NCBI RefSeq assembly: GCF_000186865.1
Contig: NW_008705571.1
Location: forward strand, 254,481 to 318,480
Origin: Aureococcus anophagefferens
Taxonomy: Eukaryota > Sar > Pelagophyceae > Pelagomonadales > Pelagomonadaceae
Direction: 5' to 3'
DNA: 64,000 nucleotides
Under the pieces are notes generated by a model. It searched no databases and was not told where the DNA came from. It saw only the letters and a list, made by a program, of their open reading frames with translations. A program made the translations under genes and the position numbers. How positions within the stretch are numbered: the stretch's first letter is position 1; every line of letters begins with the position of its first letter. Below, piece after piece: positions 41,292 to 51,064 of the stretch.

Positions 41292-44200
41292 ATGGATGAG
41301 ACGAAGGTGCAAGAACTGGCAGGCATGCATCAAATCTCAAATCTTCTACACAAAGACCTCGAGTTGCTCGAGCAGGAGAGCGGCGACATGCACGAGGAGA
41401 TCGCGGAGCTGGAACGCGCGCTGATTGAGGAGAAGAAAGCTCGCGAAGCCGCGCGGGCGCGCGTGAGCGCTTGGCGGGCCGAAGCAGGGGAGCTCCCGCC
41501 GCTAGGGCCCGCGCACCGCGCGAAGGATGTCCCGACGCCCCCGCGGTCGCCCGACAGCCTCCCGACGCATCTCCCGAAGCTCGGGCAGCGCACCCAGCAG
41601 GGCGGGAAGGGGCGCGACGGCAAGACCTGCGCGACGAAGATCATCGAGCTCTGGGAGATCGGCGGCATCGACGCCGACGGCGTGGCGTTCCCCGCGCTCC
41701 GCTTGTGGGACCAGACGCCCCAATTCCACGAGCGGCGCTACGACAACTTTGGCAAGGTCGCCCTCGCCTGCCAGTACATCGGCGCGCGCGGCCGCGACGG
41801 GACCGACGGCGCCGCGAAGGACCCCCAGGAGGACGCGCGCACCGGCGCGCAGCTGGCGGACGCCCGCCATTGGTTCGCGAAGAACCAGCGCGAGACTTGG
41901 TGGGGCGCGGCGACGCGGCTCGCGGCGAGCCACGTCTCCGCCGCGCCGCCCCTGGGCGGCGACTCCTACGACGGCGAGGCGCCCGCGCCCGTCGAGGCGC
42001 CCGCGCCCGTCGAGGCGCCCGCGCCCGTCGAGGCGCCCGCGCCCGTCGCGGCGCCCGTTGCGGCGCCCGCGCCCGTCGCGGCGCCCGTTGCGGCGCCCGC
42101 GCCCGTCGCGGCGCCCGCGCCCGTCACGGCGCCCGTCGCGACGCCCCCGCGGTCGCCCGACAGCCTCCCGACGCATCTCCCGAAGCTCGGGCGGCCCTGG
42201 CGCGACTGCAAGACCTGCGCGACGAAGATCATCGAGCTCTGGGAGATCGGCGGCATCGACGCCGACGGCGTGGCGTTCCCCGCGCTCCGCTTGTGGGACC
42301 AGACGCCCCAATTCCGCGAGCGGCGCTACGACAACAAGGCGAAAGACGCGCTCGCCTACCAGTACATCGGCGCGCGCGACCGCGACGGGACCGACGGCGC
42401 CGCGAAGAACCCCCAGGAGGACACGCGCACCGGTACGCAGCTGACGGACGCCCGCCATTGGTTCGCGAAGAACCAGCGCGAGACTTGGTGGGGCGCGGCG
42501 ACGCGGCTCGCGGCGAGCCACGTCTCCGCCGCGCCGCCCGCGCCGGGGGGCGTGTCGCCGCTCGTCGCGCTCGCCGGCCCGCCGCCGCCGCGGCAGGCCG
42601 CGCTGCCGGCTGCTTTCGAGCGGTCGCTTGCTGCCCATAGGGAGCGAAGAGACGCGACGACGGCCCTGTCGCCCGCGCCGCCTCCCGTGGCGCGGCCGCC
42701 GCGGCCGCCCCACGGCGCGCCGCCGCCGCCCTTCGGCGCGCCGCCGCGGCCGCCCTACGACGCGCCGCCGCGGCCGTCCTACGGCGCGCCGCCGCCGCCC
42801 TTCGGCGCGCCGCCGCGGCCGCCCCACGGCGCGCCGCGGCCGCCCCACGGCGCGCCGCCGCCGCCCTTCGGCGCGCCGCCGCGGCCGCCCTTCGGCGCGC
42901 CGCCGCGGCCGCCCTACGACGCGCCGCCGCGGCCGTCCTACGGCGCGCCGCCGCCGCCCTTCGGCGCGCCGCCGCGGCCGCCCCACGGCGCGCCGCCGCT
43001 GCCCTTCGGCGCGCCGCCGCCGCCCTTCGGCGCGCCGCCGCGGCCGCCCTACGGCGCGCCGCCGCGGCCGCCCTACGGCGCGCCGCGGCTCGCGCCGCCC
43101 GCCGCGCCCGCGGCGCCCTGGCCCGCACTGCCGCCGGCAGCCGTCGCGCCCGCGGCGCCCGCGCCGGCGCCCGTCGCGGCGCCCGCCGCCTCCGACGACG
43201 GCGACGGCGACGCCTCCGACGACGGCGACGGCGACGACTCCGACGACGGCGACGGCGACGACGCCGCGCCCCGGGCGGACGAGGCCGTCGAGTACGACGA
43301 GTACGACGAGCTCGAGCGCATGAACTCGCGGCTCAAGGGCGTCGAGTTCGAGGACGACGGCGACATGTGGAAGGTGCTCAAGGTGAGCTTCGACGCGGAG
43401 CACGAGGAGATGGTCTGCTTCTACTACGACGCGGCGCTCGGCGACGACGGCACGGTCGACGACTGCGAGTACAGCGCCGTCGACGAGGTCGTCAAGTGGA
43501 TCTCGGCCTACGAGCGTCGCGAGCGCCGGGAGCGGCGCGAGCGCCGGGAGCGACCCGAGCAGGGCCTCGGCGCGCCCGCGCCCGGCGCCCGCGGCTACAA
43601 GGCGGCCCAGCTCCGGCAGAATGCTGCCGACGCGCGCGAGCGCCGGGAGCGGCGCGAGCAGGGCCTCGACGCGCCCGCGCCCGCGACGCCCGACTTCGCG
43701 GCGTCGGTCTTCGGCCAGCAGCCCCAGTCCTACAGCGGCGACTACTTCGGCGCCTTCCCGGGCGGCATCGCCCTCGCGCCGCCGCACCCCTACGGCGGCG
43801 ACCCCGCGGCCGCGGCCTTCGCCGCACCCGAGCGCCGCGCGGCCGAGGCGCCCGCGCCCGTTGCGGCGCCCGTCGCGGCGCCCGCGCCCGTCGCGGCGCC
43901 CGCGCCCGTCACGGCGCCCGTCGCGGCGCCGCCGAACGCGCTCGTCGCGGGCGCCGACGGCCTGCCGGCGGCGCGGCGCGTCTGCCACCGCGCGTTGGCC
44001 GCGAGCGCCGACGTCGCGGAGCTCGCGCCGGCGTTGGCGGACCTCGAGGCGCCCGTCGACGTCGCGACGCCCGCGCTCGCGACCGCGCCGGAGCTCGACG
44101 TCGACGACGCTGAAAATTTCATGGACGTCGTCGCCGAGGCCGCGGAGGACGAGGCCGCGGAGGACGAGACCGCGGAGGACGAGGCCGCGCGCCGGCAGGC

Positions 44201-45899
44201 CAACGCCCAGGAGGCCGCGTGCCGGCCGCGCGCCTTCTTTGCGGCCAAGGCCAAGGCCGAGCCGAAAGCGCTCCAGCAGGCCGACGACAACGCGGCCGCG
44301 CTCCGGCGGGCCAAGGTCGAGGCGCCCGTCGAGGCGCCGCCGGAGCCGCCGGAGCCGTCGCCGCCGCCGAGCGTCGACCCGCGCGACACGCTCGTCTCGG
44401 TCGGAGGCGCGCCTCCGCGCCCGCTCCGCGAAATTCTGGCGGACCGGCGCGCCGCCGAGGCCACGGACGTGCCCCGCGCCGAGGAGGACGTCGAGGAGGA
44501 CGTCGAGGAGGACGTCGAGGAGGACGTCGAGGAGGACGCCGAGGACGCCGAGGACGCCGAGGACGCCGAGGACCCGCTCACCGGCCCGGTCTATTCAACA
44601 GCCCCCCGGTGGGGCTGGAAAATCGACTCGGACCGGGCGCGGCGCGAGGTCGCCGTGCAACTCGCCGAGGCCGAGAAGCAGCGCGAGGCCGAGGAGGCCA
44701 AGGGCCGGCGCGAGGCGCGCGCGTACGACGTGGACTTTCCGCACGAGGCGCACGCCTACGAGGACGACGACGCCGACGTCGCCGCGTGGTACGACGCGGA
44801 GTCGCCGTCGACGCAGGCGGAGAGCGTCCGCGCCGCGGCCCTCCGGCTCGCGGATTTGCAGCTCACGGCGGACGCGCGCGACGCGATCGCGCCGTCGCTG
44901 ACGCCGTCGACGCAGCCGCTGACGCCGCCGCCGCCGAGCGACGACGCGCCGATGGACGTCGACGACGAGGAGGGCCCGTCGATCCACGAGCGCAAGATGG
45001 CGCAGGCCGCGCGCCGGCGCCTCGGCGACTACGTCGAGGAGTGCGCGCTCGCGGCCGCGATCGCGGCGACGGCGCCGCCGCCGCGGCCCGCGGACGCGCG
45101 GCGCGCGGAGGCCGAGCCCCTCGCGGTCGCCGCGCCCGGGGCCGAGGCGCAGCGCCGCGAGCCCGACGCCGCGCCCAAGGCCGACGCCGCGCCCAAGGCC
45201 GACGCCGCGGCCGAGGCCCAGGACGACGCCGCGGCCGACGCCGAGGCCGACGCCGCGGCCCAGGCCCAGGACGACGCCGCGCTCGAGGCCCAGGCCCACG
45301 CCGAGGCCGCCGCCGCGGCGCTCGCGGCCGGGGCCGACGCCGCGCTCCGCAAGGGCGCGCGCCGCACGGGCGGCGCCCCGGAGCGCTTCACGGGCTCCCA
45401 CCTGAGATTCGACTCGCAGGCGCCGCCGCAGGCGCCGTCGACGCCGTCGACGCTGTCGGCGCCGCCGCGGGCGCCGTCGACGCAGGCGTCGTCGCAGGCC
45501 CAGCCGCCGCCGCCGCGGGCGCCGTCGACGCAGGCGCCGTCGGCGCCGGCGCAGGCCGCGGAGCTCTCGCACAACGAGATGGCGGACGACATGATGGCCT
45601 GGATCACCATGACGGCCGGGAATTACGCCGTCGGCGAGGGGGGGCTCCAGGCGATGACGCGGGACCTGAGCCTGAAGTTCAAAGTCGAGCAGTCGCTCGA
45701 GACCACGCGGTGGGTCCAGGATTGTCTCGAACATTTACGCGCGCCCCTGGACGACGCCACCATGGCGCGGCTCTTCCGCGACGCGCCGCGCCCGCGTCCG
45801 CCCCAGGCGCCCCAAGCGCCGTCCGCCAAGCGGAGCCGGGCTCCGGTTCCCAGTCTCCCCTCGAAGGACGTCCGGAAGCGCGGGTCCTCGGACCTCTGA
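41292..45899 (+). CDS. Large Pro-rich scaffold protein with duplicated WEIGG domain
   Basis: About 1535 aa from the first ATG (41292). An N-terminal coiled coil (~1-65) is followed by two near-identical ~130-aa domains (KIIELWEIGGIDADGVAF ... WWGAATRLAASHVSA) made by a 606-bp tandem duplication. Next comes a long PPRPPYGAPP-type repeat, an acidic stretch and a small domain with MWKVLKVSFDAE and VCFYYD. The C-terminal ~525 residues are almost the same as those of the protein at 1849-7482, because both genes carry the shared 3.7-kb block. N-terminal halves are unrelated except that both start with a coiled coil. No known family; function unknown. Confidence 0.6.
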   Translation: MDETKVQELAGMHQISNLLHKDLELLEQESGDMHEEIAELERALIEEKKAREAARARVSAWRAEAGELPPLGPAHRAKDVPTPPRSPDSLPTHLPKLGQRTQQGGKGRDGKTCATKIIELWEIGGIDADGVAFPALRLWDQTPQFHERRYDNFGKVALACQYIGARGRDGTDGAAKDPQEDARTGAQLADARHWFAKNQRETWWGAATRLAASHVSAAPPLGGDSYDGEAPAPVEAPAPVEAPAPVEAPAPVAAPVAAPAPVAAPVAAPAPVAAPAPVTAPVATPPRSPDSLPTHLPKLGRPWRDCKTCATKIIELWEIGGIDADGVAFPALRLWDQTPQFRERRYDNKAKDALAYQYIGARDRDGTDGAAKNPQEDTRTGTQLTDARHWFAKNQRETWWGAATRLAASHVSAAPPAPGGVSPLVALAGPPPPRQAALPAAFERSLAAHRERRDATTALSPAPPPVARPPRPPHGAPPPPFGAPPRPPYDAPPRPSYGAPPPPFGAPPRPPHGAPRPPHGAPPPPFGAPPRPPFGAPPRPPYDAPPRPSYGAPPPPFGAPPRPPHGAPPLPFGAPPPPFGAPPRPPYGAPPRPPYGAPRLAPPAAPAAPWPALPPAAVAPAAPAPAPVAAPAASDDGDGDASDDGDGDDSDDGDGDDAAPRADEAVEYDEYDELERMNSRLKGVEFEDDGDMWKVLKVSFDAEHEEMVCFYYDAALGDDGTVDDCEYSAVDEVVKWISAYERRERRERRERRERPEQGLGAPAPGARGYKAAQLRQNAADARERRERREQGLDAPAPATPDFAASVFGQQPQSYSGDYFGAFPGGIALAPPHPYGGDPAAAAFAAPERRAAEAPAPVAAPVAAPAPVAAPAPVTAPVAAPPNALVAGADGLPAARRVCHRALAASADVAELAPALADLEAPVDVATPALATAPELDVDDAENFMDVVAEAAEDEAAEDETAEDEAARRQANAQEAACRPRAFFAAKAKAEPKALQQADDNAAALRRAKVEAPVEAPPEPPEPSPPPSVDPRDTLVSVGGAPPRPLREILADRRAAEATDVPRAEEDVEEDVEEDVEEDVEEDAEDAEDAEDAEDPLTGPVYSTAPRWGWKIDSDRARREVAVQLAEAEKQREAEEAKGRREARAYDVDFPHEAHAYEDDDADVAAWYDAESPSTQAESVRAAALRLADLQLTADARDAIAPSLTPSTQPLTPPPPSDDAPMDVDDEEGPSIHERKMAQAARRRLGDYVEECALAAAIAATAPPPRPADARRAEAEPLAVAAPGAEAQRREPDAAPKADAAPKADAAAEAQDDAAADAEADAAAQAQDDAALEAQAHAEAAAAALAAGADAALRKGARRTGGAPERFTGSHLRFDSQAPPQAPSTPSTLSAPPRAPSTQASSQAQPPPPRAPSTQAPSAPAQAAELSHNEMADDMMAWITMTAGNYAVGEGGLQAMTRDLSLKFKVEQSLETTRWVQDCLEHLRAPLDDATMARLFRDAPRPRPPQAPQAPSAKRSRAPVPSLPSKDVRKRGSSDL
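41541..42541 (+). repeat. 606-bp in-frame tandem duplication
   Basis: The segment starting CCGCGGTCGCCCGACAGCCT occurs at 41541 and again at 42147. Each copy encodes one WEIGG domain, with very few differences. The length keeps the frame. Confidence 0.9.
42690..43090 (+). repeat. 24/27-bp Pro-rich coding minisatellite
   Basis: About sixteen in-frame units encode PPRPPxGAP or PPPPFGAP. Higher-order copies (e.g. YDAPPRPSYGAPPPPFGAPP) repeat ~195 bp apart, showing block duplication within the array. Confidence 0.85.
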
Positions 45900-45979
45900 A
45901 CCCCTGCTCCCCCTGTTCCCCTGTGCAAACCCCCGCGCCTCCGCGAGCGGAGCGCGCCCCCCATCCCCCTCGCGCGCGC

Positions 45980-46954
45980 CTAGTCTGCTAAGTTAGGCGC
46001 TGGCAACGGCCTCGCGCTCGCCGAGAAGAGGTCGCCCGAGACGGGCTCCGAGGCCGCGTCGAGCATGTCCGCCGCGAAGAAGAAGCCCTTGGACCCGCAG
46101 CACCGGAACGTGGGCTCGTAGGGCGACGGCGGTGGCACACAGTCGAGCGCGACGCAGTCCGGCGAGACGGTCGTCGCCTCGACCGCGCACCGCCGGAGCG
46201 TCGCCGAGAGCCCGGGGCCGCGGAGCTTGACGCGTCCCGACGCGCACGTCGACGAGCGCGTTCTCCGGCTTGACGTCGCGGTGGGCGAGGTCCGGCGCGC
46301 GCACGAAGGCCAGGGCCCCGCGCGGCGACGCCGCGGCCCCGCGACGACGACCGAGCGCGAGGAGATCCGCCGGTCCGCGCGGCACGCCGCGGCGCTGGGG
46401 CACGAGCACCGCGGTTCGCTGTCGTCCTCGACGCCGCCGAGCAGCAGGTGCGCCGCAAGGCACCGCGACCTCGCGCCGCAGGCCGCGCAGGTCGGCGACC
46501 GCCACACGTCGTCGAGGTCCCGGACGCGCGACGTGGGGGCGGCCCACCAGCACCCGCAGATGACGCTGAGCACGGCCACGCCGCCCGCGTCGGCCGTGAG
46601 GTTTATGACGCAGCGGCGCATCCACTGGCGCAGCGCCGTCCGGACGTTCTCCGGCTTGACGTCGCGGTGGGCGAGGTCCGGCAGCCATCCTCGGCGCTGC
46701 CGAGCGTCGACGCGAGCGCGTCGCAGCGCTCGCTCCAGCGTGCACGCCTGCGGCTTGCCGCAGCGTGCGCAAAGCGCTCCGCGCGTCGTCGCGAGGACGC
46801 GCGGAGCGACCGGATGGCCGTGCGCGCAGCCGTCGCGCCGGCGCCGAGACGGGGCGGCCGCACGATTGATGACACCACACGCTGAACTCAAGGTGAGCTC
46901 AACGAGGCGTCCCGACAACGTCGCGATGAGCCGGAGTCTTATTACCGGACCCAT
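45980..46954 (-). pseudogene. Decayed protein-kinase gene (copy B)
   Basis: The minus strand has a 324-codon open frame starting MGPVIRLRLIATLSG with CARCGKPQAC. It includes DLAHRDVKPEN, a kinase catalytic loop with the HRD aspartate kept, then a Cys-rich stretch (CGCWW, CAACGARSRC). A second HRDVKPENALVD lies in another frame, upstream of in-frame VKLRGPGLSATL and CGSKGFFFAADML..DLFS. So the kinase is split by at least one frameshift, DFG is lost and APE is AAD. The first Cys pair of copy A's zinc-like site is also lost. A short expressed protein from the open frame cannot be ruled out. Confidence 0.55.
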
Positions 46955-47081
46955 CGGGGAGCGCGCGCGCGGGAGGGGAGTTTTGGGGAAGTGATGCGCG
47001 CGCGGAGAAAATGGCGCAGCCTCGCTCCGGCGGCCGGCGCGCGCGAGGCGCCTGGCATGGGCGAGTGCGCGAGAACGAGCC

Positions 47082-47782
47082 CTAGGCCTGGGCGTACTTG
47101 CCGTTCACCTTGGCCCCCGGCACCGGCGCCGGCGCGTCGCGCTGCGCGGCGCGGCCCCGGGCGTTCGCGTCGGCGACGTCCGCGGCGCGCGCGCGCTCGT
47201 CCGCGTCGTCCTTCTCCTTCTGGCGGCGCTCCTTCTCCGCGCGCTCGGCCTCCGCGAGCTGGGTCTGCACGTCGGCCTTCGCCTCGGCCTCCCTCAGGAG
47301 CGCGGCGCGCGCCTCCGCTTTCGACTCCTCGCTGAGCTCGCGCATCTCCGCGCGCTCGTCGGCCGCCTCCTCCAGGCGCTTCGCGACCTTGGCCTTGCGC
47401 TTCGCGCGGCGCGCCTTGCGTTCCTCCTCGACCTTGGCCTCGGCCAGGTCCGACTCCTTCGCCAGCACTTTCAGCTGGCCGTCCAGGCGCGCGAGCCTCG
47501 CGTCGACCGCGGCCTGGGTCGGGTTCGCGGCGTCCGACTGCGGCGCGCCGCCCACGTTGATCGTGGGGTTGAACGACACGTTGCCGCCCGTGCCCGTGCC
47601 CGTCGCGCCCTGGCGCTGCTGGATGCCGTCGGTCTGGCCGCCGCTCATGTCGTCGCCGCCCGGGCCGCCGTCGCCGCCCATGCCGCCGTCCTTCGCGCCG
47701 CCGCCCCCGCCGCCGTTGCCGTGCGAGCCGCCGCCGCCGCCCGCGCCGCCCGCGTCGCCGCCGCCGCCCTTGCCGCCCGAGT

Positions 47783-47815
<33 letters not shown>

Positions 47816-48038
47816 TCGCCTTCTTCTTCTTCAGCATGCGGTCCACGCGGCACTTGAGCGCCGTGACTTTGGCGGCGTCACTACTGGGCGACTGGACGAT
47901 CTCGACGCAGGTCTTCGCGAACTCGTCGGCGGGGTCGTCCTCGAGCGCCTCGCTCAGCATCGGGGCGATGAGCAGGACTTTGCCCGCGTCGGGACTCGGG
48001 TCGAAGAGAATGTCGTGGATCCCCTGGACGACGTCCAT
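47082..48038 (-). CDS. Gly-rich, charged coiled-coil protein (copy B)
   Basis: 318 aa starting MDVVQGIHDILFDPSPD. The head (GKVLLIAPMLSEALEDD, CRVDRMLKKKKAKH) and the Gly/Asp-rich centre match the protein at 8680-9615. The coiled-coil part is different (LDGQLKVLAKESDLAEAKVE...), while the tail KEKDDADERARAADVADA and GAKVNGKYAQA is again shared. Conserved ends around a variable rod suggest either selection on both termini or a patchwork of conversion tracts. Function unknown. Confidence 0.65.
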
Positions 48039-48260
48039 TTTGAGTAGCCCTACAAAAGTGGACTTCCACGCTCTGCGGCAAACGACGGCTCCGGGCGCCG
48101 ACGTTGTCGTACAGGTCCTCAGGCCTCCGGCTGTCGCCGCGCGCGCTGCGGCCGCGCGACTCGGCGGCCCCGGCTTGCCGTTCGGCCGTGGGCTCGAGCC
48201 ACCCCGTCCCGCGCGGCAAACTGGCTCTACTAGACCAGGCTACGCGCGCGCGGCTCAGCC

Positions 48261-48917
48261 TCACCGCCGGCGAGTCGCCGGCGAGCTCTGCGCGACCTCG
48301 ATGAGGCGGTTGAGCGTCGTCAACTCGGCCCGAAACATCGCCACGTTTTGGCTCACCTCGCCATCCCATTCGGAACGATTTTGCTCAAGCTGCGACTCCA
48401 GGCTCGCTTTCTTGCCTCGCAGAAGCTCGAGCTGTCCTTTATAGACGTCGATCTGACGCCACAGCTCAAGCAGTGCATCTTCGAGAAGGGAAGAGGGGCC
48501 CTCGTTGTGCACCTTCTCGTGCAGGCGCTCTTCATCACGCGACTTTGTGCGCTCCCACTTCGGCCTCTGCGGCGACTTCTCCGGGCGCCGGGGATTCTTG
48601 AGACGCTCCAGCCACTCGAGTATTTCTCGAGTACAGTTCGCGCGCCACGAAAGCTTCCGCGGATCGTATGGACAATCGTGGCGCGCGATCTGGATGATCC
48701 CGTGCATTCTGCATCTGCGGCAATTCCTCTCAGCAGGGTAGAAGCGCCGAGAATCCCGAGAATTTGTGGGCGTCGCGGTGGCCGCGGGCGACGCGGTGGC
48801 CGCGGGCGACGTGGTGGCCGCGGGCGTCGCGGTGGCCGCGGGCGACGCGTCATCTTCCGCGCCCTCGTTCACGGACACGGCGGGCGGCGGCGTCGTCTTA
48901 GACCGCGTTTGCACCAT
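48261..48917 (-). CDS. Small CxxC..HxC coiled-coil protein
   Basis: 218 aa from MVQTRSKTT. An Ala/Thr/Pro repeat (AATxSPAAT units) is followed by CRRCRMHGIIQIARHDCPYD, a C-x2-C-x10-H-x-C motif. A Trp-rich helix (CTREILEWLERLKNP), a basic stretch and a coiled coil (ELLRGKKASLESQLEQN) follow, with the sequence ending SPATRRR. Architecture and the HxCxY(N/D) end of the motif match the protein at 1203-1718, so both are probably one fast-evolving family linked to the A and B clusters. Function unknown. Codon use is less GC-extreme than in neighbouring genes. Confidence 0.6.
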   Translation of the reverse strand: MVQTRSKTTPPPAVSVNEGAEDDASPAATATPAATTSPAATASPAATATPTNSRDSRRFYPAERNCRRCRMHGIIQIARHDCPYDPRKLSWRANCTREILEWLERLKNPRRPEKSPQRPKWERTKSRDEERLHEKVHNEGPSSLLEDALLELWRQIDVYKGQLELLRGKKASLESQLEQNRSEWDGEVSQNVAMFRAELTTLNRLIEVAQSSPATRRR

Positions 48918-49082
48918 CGTAATTTTGGCTTTCAGGAAGCTTGAAGCACTATTGCAGCTCGGGTTGACCTTTCAACAAACAATGTTGAAGTAGTTTGTGG
49001 GCTGGCGAAATGACGCCAAACCCCGCGACGAAAACTCAACGACGAACCCCCCAGCAACGTATACCGCTTACGCTCCCCCCGA

Positions 49083-50882
49083 CTAGGCCTCGGGCTTGAG
49101 GAGCGGGAAGGCGATGACGTCGCGGATGGACGGCGCGTTCGTGAGGAGCATGACGAGGCGGTCGATGCCGATGCCGAGGCCGCCCGTGGGCGGGAGGCCG
49201 TGCTCGACGGCGGCGAGGAAGTCCTCGTCGACGCCGCAGGCCTCGTCGTCGCCCGCGGCCTTCTTCGCGGCCTGGGCCTCGAAGCGCGCGCGCTGGTCGA
49301 CGGGGTCCGTGAGCTCTGAGTAGGCGTTGGCGAGCTCGCGGCCGACGCAGAAGAGCTCGAAGCGCTCGACGAGGCCCGGCTTCGACCGGTGGGGCTTGGC
49401 CAACGGCGAGATCTCCACGGGGTAGTCCGTGACGAACGTCGGCTGCCGGAGCGACGCCTCGCAGAGCTCCTCGAAGCAGCAGTTCAGCAGGTAGCCGAGG
49501 GTCTCCTGCTTGTCCGCGAGGGCCGCGGGCACGCCCGCGGCCTTGGCCGCGGCCTTGGCCTCGTCCAAATCCAGCCCCTCGAAGTCGACGCCCGCGTCCC
49601 TCACGACCTCGGACATCGTCACGCGGCGCCACGGCGCCGACACGTCGATGGTCTCGTCCGCGTAGGGCAGCTGCGTCGTGCCCACGAGATTCTCCGCCAG
49701 GGACTCGACGAGCGTCTCCGTGAGGACCATCATGTCGTCGTAGTCCGCGTAGGCCTGGTAGAGCTCGACGGACGTGAACTCGGGGTTGTGCCGCGTCGAC
49801 ACGCCCTCGTTGCGGAAGATGCGGCCGAGCTCGTAGACGCGGTCGAAGCCGCCCACCACCAGGCGCTTGAGGTGGAGCTCCGTGGCGATGCGCAGCGTCA
49901 GGTCCAAATCCAGCGCGTTGTGCTTCGTCTCGAAGGGCTTCGCCTCCGCGCCCCCCGGCTGGCTGTGGAGCGTCGGCGTCTCGATCTCGAGGAACCCCCG
50001 GTCGTCCAGAAAGCGCCGGATGCCCGACGTGATCTTCGCGCGGAGCTCGAAGGTGCGCCGCACGTCCGGGTTCGCGATGAGGTCGAGCTCGCGGCGCCGG
50101 TACCGCGTCTGCACGTCGACGAGGCCCTTGTGCTTGTCCGGCAACGGCGCGAGGGCCTTCGTGAGCATGGTCCAGTCGTCGACGTAGACGCTCAGCTCGC
50201 CCTTGTCCGTGCGCTTCACCGTGCCGCTCGCGCCGACCACGTCGCCGCCGTCCGTCCACTCCAGCAGATTCTTGAACGTCTTCGGGTCGCCGTCGCCGAG
50301 GCCGCCGTTGACGCGCTTCTTCTCGAGGAAGAGCTGGATCTCGCCCGTCGCGTCGCGCAGCCCGAAGAAGGCGAGCTTCTTGCCGAAGACGCGCTTCGCC
50401 ATGAGGCGCCCGCAGACCGACACGCGCGCGCCCTCGTCCTCCGCGCCGTTCTCCAGACCCGCCCACTCGGCCTGCGCCGCCGCCGCGCTGTGCGACGCCT
50501 CGAAGCCGTAGGCGAAGGGCTCGACGCCCGCGGCGCGCATGGCCTCGGCCTTGGCCAGGCGCCGGCCGCGGAGCTCCGCGTACGCCTCCGTCGCGTCGCC
50601 GCCCGCGTCCGGCGGCGGCTCGAGCAGGGCCTTGAGCCGCACGAGCTCCGCGACGGCCGCGACGACCTCGGGACTCTTGTTCCCGAGGCCCTGGCCCTCC
50701 TTCAAATCCCGGATCAGCGCCCCCTGCGCCTCGACCTGCGCCGCGACGCCCGCGTCGGGCGCCGCCGGCGGTGGTGTTGCGACCGTCGCGCGCAGGCCCC
50801 GCCGCTGGAGGTGTGATCGCGGCACCGACGCGCGCTGGAGCGCGCGGCACAGCGCGAGCATGCCCGCGAGGTGCAGGCGCAT
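49083..50882 (-). CDS. KARS: Lysyl-tRNA synthetase, class II, with leader and WHEP-like domain
   Basis: 599 aa from [16 protein letters not shown]. It charges tRNA-Lys. After a basic leader (~1-40, organelle-type) comes a WHEP-like helix hairpin (~47-87, [16 protein letters not shown]). The OB-fold anticodon domain follows (~135-260, [20 protein letters not shown]), then the class II core: motif 1 [10 protein letters not shown], motif 2 [20 protein letters not shown] (~356-378) and motif 3 [14 protein letters not shown] (~570-585). Catalytic residues look intact. The in-frame ATG at 50993 lies beyond the leader and probably in the 5' UTR. Use of one product in the cytosol and an organelle by alternative starts is possible. 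Confidence 0.92.
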   Translation of the reverse strand: MRLHLAGMLALCRALQRASVPRSHLQRRGLRATVATPPPAAPDAGVAAQVEAQGALIRDLKEGQGLGNKSPEVVAAVAELVRLKALLEPPPDAGGDATEAYAELRGRRLAKAEAMRAAGVEPFAYGFEASHSAAAAQAEWAGLENGAEDEGARVSVCGRLMAKRVFGKKLAFFGLRDATGEIQLFLEKKRVNGGLGDGDPKTFKNLLEWTDGGDVVGASGTVKRTDKGELSVYVDDWTMLTKALAPLPDKHKGLVDVQTRYRRRELDLIANPDVRRTFELRAKITSGIRRFLDDRGFLEIETPTLHSQPGGAEAKPFETKHNALDLDLTLRIATELHLKRLVVGGFDRVYELGRIFRNEGVSTRHNPEFTSVELYQAYADYDDMMVLTETLVESLAENLVGTTQLPYADETIDVSAPWRRVTMSEVVRDAGVDFEGLDLDEAKAAAKAAGVPAALADKQETLGYLLNCCFEELCEASLRQPTFVTDYPVEISPLAKPHRSKPGLVERFELFCVGRELANAYSELTDPVDQRARFEAQAAKKAAGDDEACGVDEDFLAAVEHGLPPTGGLGIGIDRLVMLLTNAPSIRDVIAFPLLKPEA

Positions 50883-51064
50883 TGACGAAAGCTGCGCGTC
50901 GACGACGAGCCGCTCGACGACGCCGAAGGAGACAGCTCGAGGAATGGGTTCAACAGCAACGAGGATGCTGAAATGATCAACCAAGCGGGTCAAAGCTGGC
51001 TATTGAGAGCCCTCGGCAGCCCCGGCGCCTCGGGGCACCGCCCAGGAGCCTCGTCGAGCGGTCA

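Larger units (their letters stand above)
44316..48082 (+). repeat. Segmental duplication, copy B
   Basis: Homologous and co-linear with 5947-9658. Coding and 3' flanking DNA is nearly identical up to about 46330, then differs in the kinase relic, and matches again through the head of the Gly-rich gene and its promoter. Confidence 0.85.

Noticed and set aside
42690..43090. Pro-rich repeat considered as collagen or an RNA-polymerase CTD
   Set aside because: Unit PPRPPYGAP lacks the GxY triplet and the YSPTSPS heptad; simple Pro/Gly repeat.
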